The notes under the pieces were generated by a model, which worked only from the letters and a program-made list of their open reading frames with translations, made no database searches and had not been told where the DNA came from. A stretch of DNA of 64,000 nt from Dellaglioa algida DSM 15638 (GTDB lineage: Bacteria > Bacillota > Bacilli > Lactobacillales > Lactobacillaceae). A program made the position numbers and the translations under genes. Shown here one piece after another: positions 8,394-16,977 of the stretch (its first letter is position 1; each line of letters starts with the position of its first letter). The stretch covers positions 1 to 64,000 of the forward strand of contig NZ_AZDI01000003.1 in NCBI RefSeq assembly GCF_001434695.1, in the 5' to 3' direction.

Positions 8394-8936
8394 TTAGCGG
8401 TTAAATCGCGTCATTAACTTTTTAATGGGCACGTATAATAAACTAACAATAACGATTGTCGAAATTGAATTAATCACCGTAGCTGGCAAGCTCAAAAATG
8501 CTTGAACAATCGCAACGTTAAAACTCACTCCTTTAATCATTGCCTCGCCAATCGAAACCAGATATGAGGTCCCAATTTTACCAATTCCGGCAGTCGCAGC
8601 AATGATTACAATCCAATATTGACCATGATAATTTTTTAATAACTTCATCACACCTGTCATCAATAAGGCAATGACAATGACTTCCAGAATTGTAAAGTAC
8701 GATGTATCTGCGTATCCGTTCAGGATATCAAATAAGCCCAGGCCAATTGCGCCCGCAATGGTCCCATAACTAAACCCTAAAAAAATGACGGCTAGTGCTG
8801 CCAATGAATTCCCAAAATGAATGAATGGTTTCCCAACCATGGCAGGAATCGGAATTCTAAACACTGAAATACCAATATAAATAATTGCCGCAAACAGACC
8901 TGCTAAAATAATTTTTCTTAATCGCTCATTTCTCAT
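8394..8936 (-). CDS. ECF transporter S component, probably for vitamin B6
   Basis: A 180-residue membrane protein with about six hydrophobic segments and an N-terminal RNERLRKIILAGLFAAI region typical of ECF substrate-binding (S) components, whose small-residue helix contacts EcfT. It starts one base after the stop of a pyridoxal/pyridoxamine kinase-like gene. That pairing suggests the substrate is pyridoxine, pyridoxal or pyridoxamine (PdxU type), to be trapped by phosphorylation. The shared EcfA/EcfA'/EcfT energising module is not adjacent, as is usual for group II ECF systems. Substrate is inferred from context. Confidence 0.75.
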   Translation of the reverse strand: MRNERLRKIILAGLFAAIIYIGISVFRIPIPAMVGKPFIHFGNSLAALAVIFLGFSYGTIAGAIGLGLFDILNGYADTSYFTILEVIVIALLMTGVMKLLKNYHGQYWIVIIAATAGIGKIGTSYLVSIGEAMIKGVSFNVAIVQAFLSLPATVINSISTIVIVSLLYVPIKKLMTRFNR

Positions 8937-8937
8937 T

Positions 8938-9780
8938 TTAATTCCCCATCCTTTGATTAATATCAGGTAAAATACTCATAAAATTAACGCCTAATCTTCC
9001 ATCAAGTACTTCTTTATCAGAAACACTCATTGCCTTCCATGTGACCTCAACCGCGAATCTCAAGGCCTCTTCTAATGCCTTACCCGTCATTAACTCACCC
9101 ACCACACAACTGGCCAATAAATCTCCTGTACCAAAATAATGTTGCTCCCGCTTTTCTTTCAATACCCAACCAGATTCATTACCTGCTGTCCTAAATGCAA
9201 CACCAATTTTATTTTGCTGATTAGTAACGCCCGTAATAACAACTGCTTTTAAATTTAATTTTTTTAATAATTGTTTTAATAACTGATCTACCTCTAGTTC
9301 ACTAGGGTTTTCTTGATAATCTAGTTCAGCCAACAAGTAGGCCTCCGTTAGATTAGGTAAGATTAAATCTGCTTGTGCTAAACATAACATTCGTAATTCA
9401 TTTACATAGTCGGTGGTCATTCCCGAATACAAATGGCCATGATCAGCCATGACTGGATCAATAGTCGTCATCTTTTCAACATCAGATAACTCGGCCAACA
9501 AACTTCCCATAGCTTTAATACTTTCTACCGTACCTAAATAACCAAGATAGGCACCAGTAAATTGGATAGGAATTGTTGCCCACTGCTCTTTAAAGGATTG
9601 GATCAAAGGTGAGGTATCTGACTTCACTGGTACACCAAAACCGCCCGTATGACTACTTAACAACATTGTTGGTAAGATTGTCGTTCGCTGATGGTAGCTG
9701 GCCAGTACAGGCACGGCAATGCCCAATGAGACACCACCAACGCTGGATAAATCCTGCGCAATTAATAATTGTTTCACCAT
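8938..9780 (-). CDS. pdxK: Pyridoxal/pyridoxamine kinase (PdxY/PdxK type)
   Basis: Ribokinase-fold kinase that would phosphorylate vitamin B6 vitamers with ATP. Visible signatures are TIDPVMADHG mid-protein and the C-terminal GTGDLLASCVVG with the catalytic Asp. The start is taken as the ATG at 9780, because AGGGGAGG lies six bases before it; a TTG six codons upstream lies inside that ribosome site. It forms a two-gene operon with the S component. A hydroxymethylpyrimidine kinase role is possible, but the DPVMADHG and GTGD pattern fits PdxY better. Confidence 0.75.
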   Translation of the reverse strand: MVKQLLIAQDLSSVGGVSLGIAVPVLASYHQRTTILPTMLLSSHTGGFGVPVKSDTSPLIQSFKEQWATIPIQFTGAYLGYLGTVESIKAMGSLLAELSDVEKMTTIDPVMADHGHLYSGMTTDYVNELRMLCLAQADLILPNLTEAYLLAELDYQENPSELEVDQLLKQLLKKLNLKAVVITGVTNQQNKIGVAFRTAGNESGWVLKEKREQHYFGTGDLLASCVVGELMTGKALEEALRFAVEVTWKAMSVSDKEVLDGRLGVNFMSILPDINQRMGN

Positions 9781-9864
9781 TTTATCCTCCCCTTTCAAGT
9801 ATCCATTCCATTATAAAATGAATAGACCAGAATAGCGATATTTATTGGTTATTTTAAAAATAAA

Positions 9865-9908
9865 AAACTATTGATGAATCGGCACATGGCCTGTTCATCA
9901 ATAGTTTC
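9865..9908 (-). terminator. Terminator of the Na+/H+ antiporter gene
   Basis: Perfect arms AAACTATTGATGAA / TTCATCAATAGTTT with a T run on the minus strand, just after the antiporter stop codon. Confidence 0.85.
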
Positions 9909-9913
9909 ATTTA

Positions 9914-11080
9914 CTAATCACCCATTTGTTGTCGCCCAATAGCATGTTTCAACATAAATGGTGCTAAAATTGTCGAGATAATAATTACCATAATAACCGC
10001 AGAATAATATTCTGTCGATAACAGGTGAGCGGTGTACCCAATTTGCACAATAATCAACGCCATTTCACCACGAGAAATCATTCCCGCACCAATGACATAG
10101 GCACTATTAAAATCAAATCCGAGTAATCTCGCACCCAATCCTCCACCGAGTAATTTTGTAAGAACGGCTAAGATTGTTAAGATAACGATGAACCAAATAT
10201 TTTCAATAAATCCGTCAAATGACATATTTAAACCAATACTTGTGAAAAACATGGGAATAAATACGGCATAGCCAATTGGTTCAATATTGGCATCAATTTC
10301 TTTTTTATATGGTGTTTGTGCGACTGCAATTCCGGCGAAGAAAGCACCAACAACTGCACTTAACCCAACTAAATCTGCTAAGTAAGCCATCCCTAAACAG
10401 ATAACCAATGACATAATGGTAACTGACGATCCAACCAATAATCGTTCACTTATCTTCATTAAGAAAGGTGCTACCCATTTGAACAAAATTAAAATACCAA
10501 TAAAGTAAATAAATTCTAACAAGAAACCGACCCAGATATTAGACTGTGCACTTTCTCCGGTACTTGTAATATTGCCGAAAACACTAACCAGAACACTCAA
10601 AATAACGACCGCCAAAATATCATCAACAACCGCGGCACCTAAAATCGTTGCACCTTCTTTTGAATCTAACCGTTTCAGTTCCTTCAATACTTCAACTGAA
10701 ATACTAACTGATGTTGCCGCAAATATGACACCTAAAAATAAGGCAGATTCAAATCCAAAATGATAAATCCGACCGAAATAGTAAACAGCAACAATAGGGA
10801 AAACGACACCTAAAGTTGCGACTGATAAAGCCGGTTTTAAATATTTTTTTAATAAATCTAAATCACTCTCTAATCCTGCCATGAACATCAAGATAATCAC
10901 ACCAATTTCCGCAAACATCGCAAATAAATGATCTGAATGAACCCAGTTTAACATTGCTGGTCCAAGTAAAACCCCAACCAATAACTGTCCAATTACGCTA
11001 GGCACACCAATCCGCGTGCTCAAATGTCCCGCAACTGATGTTGCTACTAATACCAAACAAATTGTTCCTAAAAATGCCAT
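9914..11080 (-). CDS. napA: Na+/H+ antiporter, CPA2 family
   Basis: A membrane antiporter of about 388 residues with roughly 12-13 hydrophobic segments. Family features are GVPSVIGQLLVGVLLGP near the N-terminus, FMAGLESDLDLL, and the paired acidic residues in AAVVDDILAV that carry Na+ and H+ exchange in the NapA/KefB group. It would control internal pH and sodium. The ATG at 11080 has AGGGG upstream; a GTG five codons earlier overlaps that site and is less likely. Single gene with its own terminator. K+ rather than Na+ specificity cannot be excluded. Confidence 0.85.
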   Translation of the reverse strand: MAFLGTICLVLVATSVAGHLSTRIGVPSVIGQLLVGVLLGPAMLNWVHSDHLFAMFAEIGVIILMFMAGLESDLDLLKKYLKPALSVATLGVVFPIVAVYYFGRIYHFGFESALFLGVIFAATSVSISVEVLKELKRLDSKEGATILGAAVVDDILAVVILSVLVSVFGNITSTGESAQSNIWVGFLLEFIYFIGILILFKWVAPFLMKISERLLVGSSVTIMSLVICLGMAYLADLVGLSAVVGAFFAGIAVAQTPYKKEIDANIEPIGYAVFIPMFFTSIGLNMSFDGFIENIWFIVILTILAVLTKLLGGGLGARLLGFDFNSAYVIGAGMISRGEMALIIVQIGYTAHLLSTEYYSAVIMVIIISTILAPFMLKHAIGRQQMGD

Positions 11081-11132
11081 TATTTCCCCTCTCACTTATC
11101 ATTATCTATCTTAACCATAACATACATTAAAA

Positions 11133-11168
11133 ATAAAAAGCAGCAAATCCCTTAATGGAATTCACTGC
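11133..11168 (-). terminator. Probable terminator of the aquaporin gene
   Basis: Imperfect arms GCAGTGAATTCC / GGGATTTGCTGC followed on the minus strand by TTTTTATTTTT. Confidence 0.6.
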
Positions 11169-11189
11169 CTATAATTCACTTAGTTAAAA

Positions 11190-11861
11190 TTAAGCTTCTT
11201 CACTGTTGAAAATGTATTTTGCTGCGAATGCAGCAAGTGCACCACCAACTAATGGTGCAAGAATAAATACCCAAAGTTGTGAAAGTGCATCGCCAGCTGC
11301 GTAAAGTGCAGGTCCGATACTACGAGCAGGGTTAACTGAAACCCCTGTAAGTGGTAGACCAACAAAGATAAGTACTGTCAATGTTAACCCAATGACAAAC
11401 CCAGCAATATTACTGTTACCAAATTTTTCACTCGTAACCATCAAGATAACTAAGATGAATAAGAATGAGAATAAGGCTTCAACGAAAAATGCCATACCAC
11501 CAGAAATGGTTGCGTAACTATTTGAACCAAAACCATCAGGAACCTTTGATGTATCTGTCATTGATGCAATAATCATTTTAACCACGCTAGATGCAACGAT
11601 TGCACCTAAAACTTGGCTAAACCAGTAACCGAACATATCTGTTAATGACATCCGTTTATTGATGTACATTGCCAATGAAACGGCAGGATTCATATGTCCA
11701 CCTGAAACAGGTCCGATAGCATAAGCCATCAAAACAATAGCTAATCCAAATGCAAGTGCGATGGCAACCGGGCTACCGTTACCTATTGTAACTGCCCCTG
11801 TACCAATTAATACCAAGAAAAATGTGCCGATAAATTCAGCAATATAATTTTTATAATTCAA
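11190..11861 (-). CDS. Aquaporin / MIP-family channel
   Basis: A 223-residue membrane channel with two half-repeats, each with an NPA motif: SGGHMNPAVS and SVNPARS. The short length, compact loops and GPVSGGH / NPARSIGP sequence fit the AqpZ-like water channel branch rather than long glycerol facilitators. The start is a TTG at 11861 with AAGGGGGAG six bases upstream. A good promoter precedes it. It is distinct from the lactic acid channel LarD at 53666. Confidence 0.88.
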   Translation of the reverse strand: MNYKNYIAEFIGTFFLVLIGTGAVTIGNGSPVAIALAFGLAIVLMAYAIGPVSGGHMNPAVSLAMYINKRMSLTDMFGYWFSQVLGAIVASSVVKMIIASMTDTSKVPDGFGSNSYATISGGMAFFVEALFSFLFILVILMVTSEKFGNSNIAGFVIGLTLTVLIFVGLPLTGVSVNPARSIGPALYAAGDALSQLWVFILAPLVGGALAAFAAKYIFNSEEA

Positions 11862-11891
11862 TTTTGACTCCCCCTTTATTAGTATTCTTTA

Positions 11892-11921
11892 ATTATACAC
11901 ATAATCTTAAAGCCATTTCAA
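11892..11921 (-). promoter_or_regulatory. Promoter of the aquaporin gene
   Basis: On the minus strand TTGAAA (11916-11921), 18-base spacer, TATAAT (11892-11897), 30 bases before the TTG start. The -35 box abuts the end of the upstream YibE/F gene. Confidence 0.65.
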
Positions 11922-12674
11922 TTATTTTCTTTGTTTTAATTTTTGAATTAAAACCCATGCTGTGATTGGAACCGCTAGAATAACGCCTATGATAGAAAAT
12001 AAAATCATAATTAATTCTGCAACAAAAATTTTATCATTAATAATATCGGCAAATGTTGCATGCGTTTGTACCAATAAAATAAATAAAGCTAAAAATCCAC
12101 CAAAAAAACCAAAAAACAACGTATTAAAGGTTGTTCCAATAATATGTTTACCGATACTAATACCAGCAGCATATAATTTTTTCAAGTCAATTGTTGGCGT
12201 TTGTTCGACGATTTCATTAAGTCCCGCAGAGATAGCAATCGCACCTTCAGCAATGGCCCCTAACGTACTAAAAATTGCCGTTGAAATCGCAATTTGCATG
12301 AAATTAGCCCCTACTAATAGGGAGAAGGCTTCTATTTCTTCACTATCTTCTGCCCCAAATCCCTGAACTGCCGCTAAATGTTCAACTGGGATAATTAACA
12401 ACACTAAGATAATAAGCACAATTAATGACGCATAAAAAGCTGTCTCCGTCACTTGCGTATTATCATCCCCCAGAAAAATTGTAATTGCCAAAATGATTAT
12501 GCCATTGATCAAGGTCACCACAACCGGTGGAAATCCACCCGTAATTAAGATAATCGTGAAAAATAACATTAAAAAATTAAGGAATAAACTTAAGAATGAA
12601 CGCACACCATTCATCCCACCAATGATAACCATTAACCCAAATAAAATAGCACTTAACCATCCAATTGTAATCAT
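11922..12674 (-). CDS. YibE/F-family membrane protein (second of a pair)
   Basis: A 250-residue protein with about seven hydrophobic segments and no soluble domain. It resembles the YibE/F family, whose function is not established. The conserved part around SIGKHIIGTTFNTLFFGFFGG is shared in pattern with the longer partner (SGREVGQSIMGPLINVLF). Its start overlaps the stop of that partner by four bases, so they are translated together and may form a heteromeric transporter. Confidence 0.75.
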   Translation of the reverse strand: MITIGWLSAILFGLMVIIGGMNGVRSFLSLFLNFLMLFFTIILITGGFPPVVVTLINGIIILAITIFLGDDNTQVTETAFYASLIVLIILVLLIIPVEHLAAVQGFGAEDSEEIEAFSLLVGANFMQIAISTAIFSTLGAIAEGAIAISAGLNEIVEQTPTIDLKKLYAAGISIGKHIIGTTFNTLFFGFFGGFLALFILLVQTHATFADIINDKIFVAELIMILFSIIGVILAVPITAWVLIQKLKQRK

Positions 12675-13774
12675 GAGGCGTCACCCCCTTTGATTAAGCG
12701 ACTAGCGAAGAAACTTGCCACCGGAATGGCAATCACAATACCAATTCCACTGATGAGCGTCTGGACAACACCTAAGGCCATTGTCCATGAGAAAGTATAT
12801 CCAATCGTATTTGTCGTTCTAAAGTAGAGAACTGCCAGTGGGAAAATGTCAGCGATAAAAATTAAGAATAAAACGTTAATTAATGGTCCCATAATTGATT
12901 GTCCTACTTCACGACCAGATTTAAATAATTCCTTCGGTGAAATCATTGGCTGTTCCTCTTTCAATTGAAAGAGTGTCGCCACAATATCCGTTGATTCATC
13001 CATAACAGCTCCCAGAGACCCAAGTAATGTTGCTGCCAAAAAGAGTTCCTTCGGCGCTTGGGTAGCGTACGATAAAGCCTCGTAGTGCATCCCTTGATCA
13101 TTCGTTAACCTTAAAACAATTACACTGATAATAACTGACAAACTAGTCCCCGTTAACGTCGCTAGCAGCGTAACCAACATCTGCCGGTTTAATCCAATCA
13201 CCAAACTTAATGTAAGCACCGCAAAAACAAGTGCAATTCCAGCAAAAATCCAAAAGAAATTCGTAATATTAACAAAAATTTCAAATTTAATAGCTAAAAA
13301 GAAGATGACCATATTCAAAGCAATACTTAAAACAGCAATCATCCCACTAATCTGCATAAATCCTACCAACATACTGACGGCAACCCAAATTAAGACGGCC
13401 ACGACAACATCTCGCTTAAACCCATCTATGGTACCCGTCAATCCGCTTTTATGTGGATTAACCGTGACAAATACTTGATCATTCTTTTGATATTTTTGAT
13501 CATTTGCTCGAGATGAAGAATATGTATTTGGTAAGACAATTTTTTGGCCCTGATACTTGCCATTCATCACAATTCCCGATATTTTTTGTTTGGTTTGCGT
13601 ATCTTTATTTTCAAATTCATCGGTGACCTTCTCAGTTTTATCATCCGTAACCTGCGTTATTTTAACGATAGTATCCGAGTATAATGCCTGATCAAACTTA
13701 ACACCTAGAACAAATAAGCCACCAATCACAATCGTTAAAATTAAGATAAGATTTTTATAAAATAGCTGTTTCAT
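12671..13774 (-). CDS. YibE/F-family membrane protein with extracytoplasmic domain
   Basis: A protein of about 367 residues. A first membrane helix (about 6-23) is followed by an extracytoplasmic stretch of about 90 residues with a beta-barrel-like pattern (GIVMNGKYQGQKIVLP, DQVFVTVNP), then seven or so membrane helices. This is the usual YibE/F layout. The ATG at 13774 has GAGGTG seven bases upstream; the upstream in-frame ATG at 13789 overlaps that site and is not favoured. Operon with the shorter YibE/F protein. Function unknown. Confidence 0.78.
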   Translation of the reverse strand: MKQLFYKNLILILTIVIGGLFVLGVKFDQALYSDTIVKITQVTDDKTEKVTDEFENKDTQTKQKISGIVMNGKYQGQKIVLPNTYSSSRANDQKYQKNDQVFVTVNPHKSGLTGTIDGFKRDVVVAVLIWVAVSMLVGFMQISGMIAVLSIALNMVIFFLAIKFEIFVNITNFFWIFAGIALVFAVLTLSLVIGLNRQMLVTLLATLTGTSLSVIISVIVLRLTNDQGMHYEALSYATQAPKELFLAATLLGSLGAVMDESTDIVATLFQLKEEQPMISPKELFKSGREVGQSIMGPLINVLFLIFIADIFPLAVLYFRTTNTIGYTFSWTMALGVVQTLISGIGIVIAIPVASFFASRLIKGGDAS

Positions 13775-13917
13775 TGGTTTACACCTCATTTATTTAGTAA
13801 ATATTAACTTTACCAGTTTAACATTTTATTACAGATAAAGTTCGACATAGGGTTAGCCTTATTCATATTAATTCCATTTAAAATAACTAGTTTGTTTAAA
13901 AATTGACCGTTGCAGTC

Positions 13918-13968
13918 AAAAAAAACTAAGATTTACGAAATGAACTTCTCCATAAATCTTAGTTTTTT
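13918..13968 (-). terminator. Terminator of the Ser/Lys-rich lipoprotein gene
   Basis: Arms AAAAACTAAGATTTA / TAAATCTTAGTTTTT with runs of T on the minus strand and A/T on both sides, about 40 bases after the lipoprotein stop codon. Confidence 0.75.
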
Positions 13969-14010
13969 ATCACTTAATATTTATATATAATGTTACCCAT
14001 TCATAATTTA

Positions 14011-14967
14011 TTAACGCGTTACTGTAAAGTTTTCTGTCTTTTCTGGATCAAAACCACTTTTAGACCATCTTTTAACAGAGATGGTAGAATCGCCCGCATC
14101 AGGAACCATATAAATTCTAAAGTTAAAATTCCCCTCCCATTTCAAAGGAAGTATCTTCCATCCACCATTTCCGTATGGTTCATATTGTAATGTTCCCATA
14201 ACGACACCGCCACTCCTTGAAACAAATTCTCCATAATCATCTGAGAGCGTTAAAGAATCCCCAAAAAATTTATCATTAACAACAGATAACGCTTCATTTA
14301 CAGTTATTTTCTGTCCATTTTTTTGTGTTTTTTTCTCGGATGAGTTCGATTTCTTATTGTCAGTTCCTTCACCAATAGTCACATTATTTACTATTTTGTT
14401 TCTAGCATCATCAGATAATTTTCGATTAACGTACGTGACTATTTCGGACATTCCTACTTTTTGAAGCTCATTATCTGAATTATTGTAATAATCAACAGTA
14501 TTATGTTCGTCACCTAACAATCTATAATAAGGATTATCACCTTTTTGGATATAGTATTTAACTATACTGGAATCAGGCGATTCAATTGAAACATTGAATC
14601 CGTTCGTTATTTCGCCAGATAAGTTACTCCAAACATGATCTGCACCATAATAAGCAATTGCTATGGCTGATTGTTCAGGGGTATCTTTCATTTGTTGAAC
14701 CGTAAGTGTCCCATCACTAGTATTTCTCCTAGAATTTCTTTTTTCATTTTTTATTGATTCTGACTTAATTTTCATTTTTTTAATTGATTCCGCTCGACTA
14801 CTTTCAAGCTTACTTGATTCCTTTTTACTTATTGAATCAGATTTTTTTGTTGATTTCGAATTGACAGCTGAACTACTAATACTCGTATCTTCTGAATTTC
14901 CATTTGAACACCCCACCAAAACTAACAACAATGCTAATCCCCAAATACCTAACTTTATTTTTTTCAT
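14011..14967 (-). CDS. Lipoprotein with Ser/Lys-rich linker, unknown function
   Basis: About 318 residues. The signal peptide ends in LVLVGC, with the lipidated Cys at residue 20 counted from the ATG at 14967, which has GGAGGG upstream. A 60-residue Ser/Lys/Glu-rich linker follows and probably spans the wall. The remaining part (about 90-318) has no motif I recognise and ends in a beta-rich stretch (GGWKILPLKW, RIYMVPDAG). Similar lipoproteins with DUF4767-like domains exist in lactobacilli, but I cannot confirm that. Single gene with its own terminator. Confidence 0.7.
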   Translation of the reverse strand: MKKIKLGIWGLALLLVLVGCSNGNSEDTSISSSAVNSKSTKKSDSISKKESSKLESSRAESIKKMKIKSESIKNEKRNSRRNTSDGTLTVQQMKDTPEQSAIAIAYYGADHVWSNLSGEITNGFNVSIESPDSSIVKYYIQKGDNPYYRLLGDEHNTVDYYNNSDNELQKVGMSEIVTYVNRKLSDDARNKIVNNVTIGEGTDNKKSNSSEKKTQKNGQKITVNEALSVVNDKFFGDSLTLSDDYGEFVSRSGGVVMGTLQYEPYGNGGWKILPLKWEGNFNFRIYMVPDAGDSTISVKRWSKSGFDPEKTENFTVTR

Positions 14968-15157
14968 TATTATCCATACCCTCCAAGTATTTTTTGCCTC
15001 CATAAGTTTCTCATATTAACTTATTATTCACAAATTTATCTCAACCAACTTAACCAATATAACCAAAGAAAACTTTAATTATTCTCACTGCGATAATAAG
15101 TACTAGAGGTCGTGACATGACAATACTAAAGCCAAATAATATCGTTAGTTATTCTAC

Positions 15158-15205
15158 AAAAAAAGAACTTAAGCTATTGAACTAAAAATTCAATAGCTTA
15201 AGTTC
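15158..15205 (-). terminator. Terminator of the oppA-like gene
   Basis: Perfect 17-base arms GAACTTAAGCTATTGAA / TTCAATAGCTTAAGTTC, seven-base loop, then seven T on the minus strand. Confidence 0.9.
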
Positions 15206-15220
15206 TCAATTTAATTAGTC

Positions 15221-16822
15221 CTACTTAATCGTCATATCACGATAGAACAATGTTGTTCCGTATGGGTTAATATGGATTCCAGCGATATCTGGGTTTAACA
15301 AGTAAGCCATTGCTCCTTGGAAAACAGGTACCATATAAGCATCTTCGCCAACAATTTGTTTTTCGGCATCAATCAAACTGTCCCAACGTTTTGTGGGATT
15401 CGTTGCAAAGTCATTCTTAGCTTGATCAAGGTCCTTTAAATATTGTGCATTTTTGTAATCTGTACTCAAGTGATAAGCACCACCATCACTAATAAAGTTA
15501 ATTGGATCAGCGTAATCTGGCGTCCACGTCCCATAAACGACATCAAATTGGTAGGCGGTTGTTGCTGCTAAACGTGATTTGATTGGTATGTTACGGGCAT
15601 TGATTGTTAACCCTGGAAGGTTACTTTCTAATTGTGCCTGCAAGTATTCAATCACCTGTTTGGCTTCTGGCGTGTCAGATCCTAAAATTTCAATAGTTAG
15701 GTCTTTTTTACCAATCTCTTTAAGTCCCTTTTCCCATTCAGCTTTAGCTTCTTTTTTATTGAAAGCGAGCAGGTCACCAGCTTCTTTACGGTAATCTTTT
15801 CCGTTAACCGGGTTCGAGACAAAGTTAGCTGGCACAATCCCATTCAACTCTGATGAACCATCATTGAGAATTTTACTTGCTAAGGAGCTCTTGTTAAACC
15901 CGATTGCAAGAGCCTTACGAATGTGTTTGTTACCAGTTGCTTCGCGTTTCGTATTAAAACCTAAATAACCAATTAATGGTGTTTTACGAGTTGCAAATCC
16001 TTTTTCATTTTTATATTGTTTAACGTAATCATTAGCTAACATTGAAAAATCAATTTTACCCGTCTGATATAGTTTACCGGCTGTTGCGCCGTCTTTTACA
16101 ACTTGTACATCAACTTGAGTTAATTTAACTGACTTAGCATTCCAGTAATTTGTATTTTTAACATATGACCATTTATTATTAGTTCCCGTCCAGTCCGTTA
16201 ATTTATAAGGACCATTCACAATCATATGTTTTGAATCTGTTCCATATTTATCCCCTTGTTTTTTAACGTAGGCTTCATTTTGAGGTACAAATGGCGCTCC
16301 CGTTAAAACTTCTGGCAAATAACTGATTGGTTGTGCTAACGTAACTTCTAATGTTGTTTTATCAATTGCTTTAACACCTAATTTATTAACAGCCATTTTT
16401 CCATTGCGAATGTCATAACCATTTTTTAGGATATCGATTCGTTGTGAATTAGGTGATGCTGTTTTAGGATTGGCCAATTTCTGCCATGCGTACACAAAAT
16501 CATTAGCCGTCACAGCCGTTCCGCTTGACCATTTTTCATCTCGTAATTTGTACGTGTACACTGTTTTTGCGTCATTTGTCGTGACACTTTTAGCCGCTGC
16601 CAAAACTGGTTTATTTTTTTGATTATAAGTATACAAACCTTCATAAACGTTTTGAATAGCTTCAACACTAAACGTATCGCTGTATTTAGTTGAATCTAAA
16701 GTGCCTAACTGATCAGTTACAGCCACGTTTAAACTACTATCAACTTTTGTTGTTGTTTTCCCACAAGCAGCCAACACCCCTAGAACCATAATACTCAAAA
16801 TTAATGCGACTTTCCTTCTCAC
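15221..16822 (-). CDS. oppA: Oligopeptide ABC transporter substrate-binding lipoprotein
   Basis: A 533-residue solute-binding family 5 lipoprotein. The lipobox VLAAC gives Cys20. Family landmarks include YEGLYTYNQ, KWSSGTAVTANDFVYAWQ (about 97-115) and NIRKAL-like HIRKALAIGFNK. It would bind oligopeptides for import. No opp permease or ATPase genes are adjacent, so it is an orphan receptor that probably shares the main Opp machinery. It is divergent from pepX, which cleaves imported proline peptides; joint use of peptides is inferred. Confidence 0.88.
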   Translation of the reverse strand: MRRKVALILSIMVLGVLAACGKTTTKVDSSLNVAVTDQLGTLDSTKYSDTFSVEAIQNVYEGLYTYNQKNKPVLAAAKSVTTNDAKTVYTYKLRDEKWSSGTAVTANDFVYAWQKLANPKTASPNSQRIDILKNGYDIRNGKMAVNKLGVKAIDKTTLEVTLAQPISYLPEVLTGAPFVPQNEAYVKKQGDKYGTDSKHMIVNGPYKLTDWTGTNNKWSYVKNTNYWNAKSVKLTQVDVQVVKDGATAGKLYQTGKIDFSMLANDYVKQYKNEKGFATRKTPLIGYLGFNTKREATGNKHIRKALAIGFNKSSLASKILNDGSSELNGIVPANFVSNPVNGKDYRKEAGDLLAFNKKEAKAEWEKGLKEIGKKDLTIEILGSDTPEAKQVIEYLQAQLESNLPGLTINARNIPIKSRLAATTAYQFDVVYGTWTPDYADPINFISDGGAYHLSTDYKNAQYLKDLDQAKNDFATNPTKRWDSLIDAEKQIVGEDAYMVPVFQGAMAYLLNPDIAGIHINPYGTTLFYRDMTIK

Positions 16823-16862
16823 TATTAGACACTCTCCTTTTTTAATTACCTTAATATCTTTG

Positions 16863-16891
16863 ACTTTACTCAGTTACTTATTTTTTGTCAA
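16863..16891 (-). promoter_or_regulatory. Promoter of the oppA-like gene
   Basis: On the minus strand TTGACA (16886-16891), exact 17-base spacer, TAAAGT (16863-16868), about 40 bases upstream of the start codon. Confidence 0.7.
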
Positions 16892-16977
16892 TAGAAACGT
16901 ATCATTTCAACCTTATTTAAATTTAAGTTATACTTAAATTAATAGTTCAATCAATTTTGAAAGGGAGTTTCTGACTA

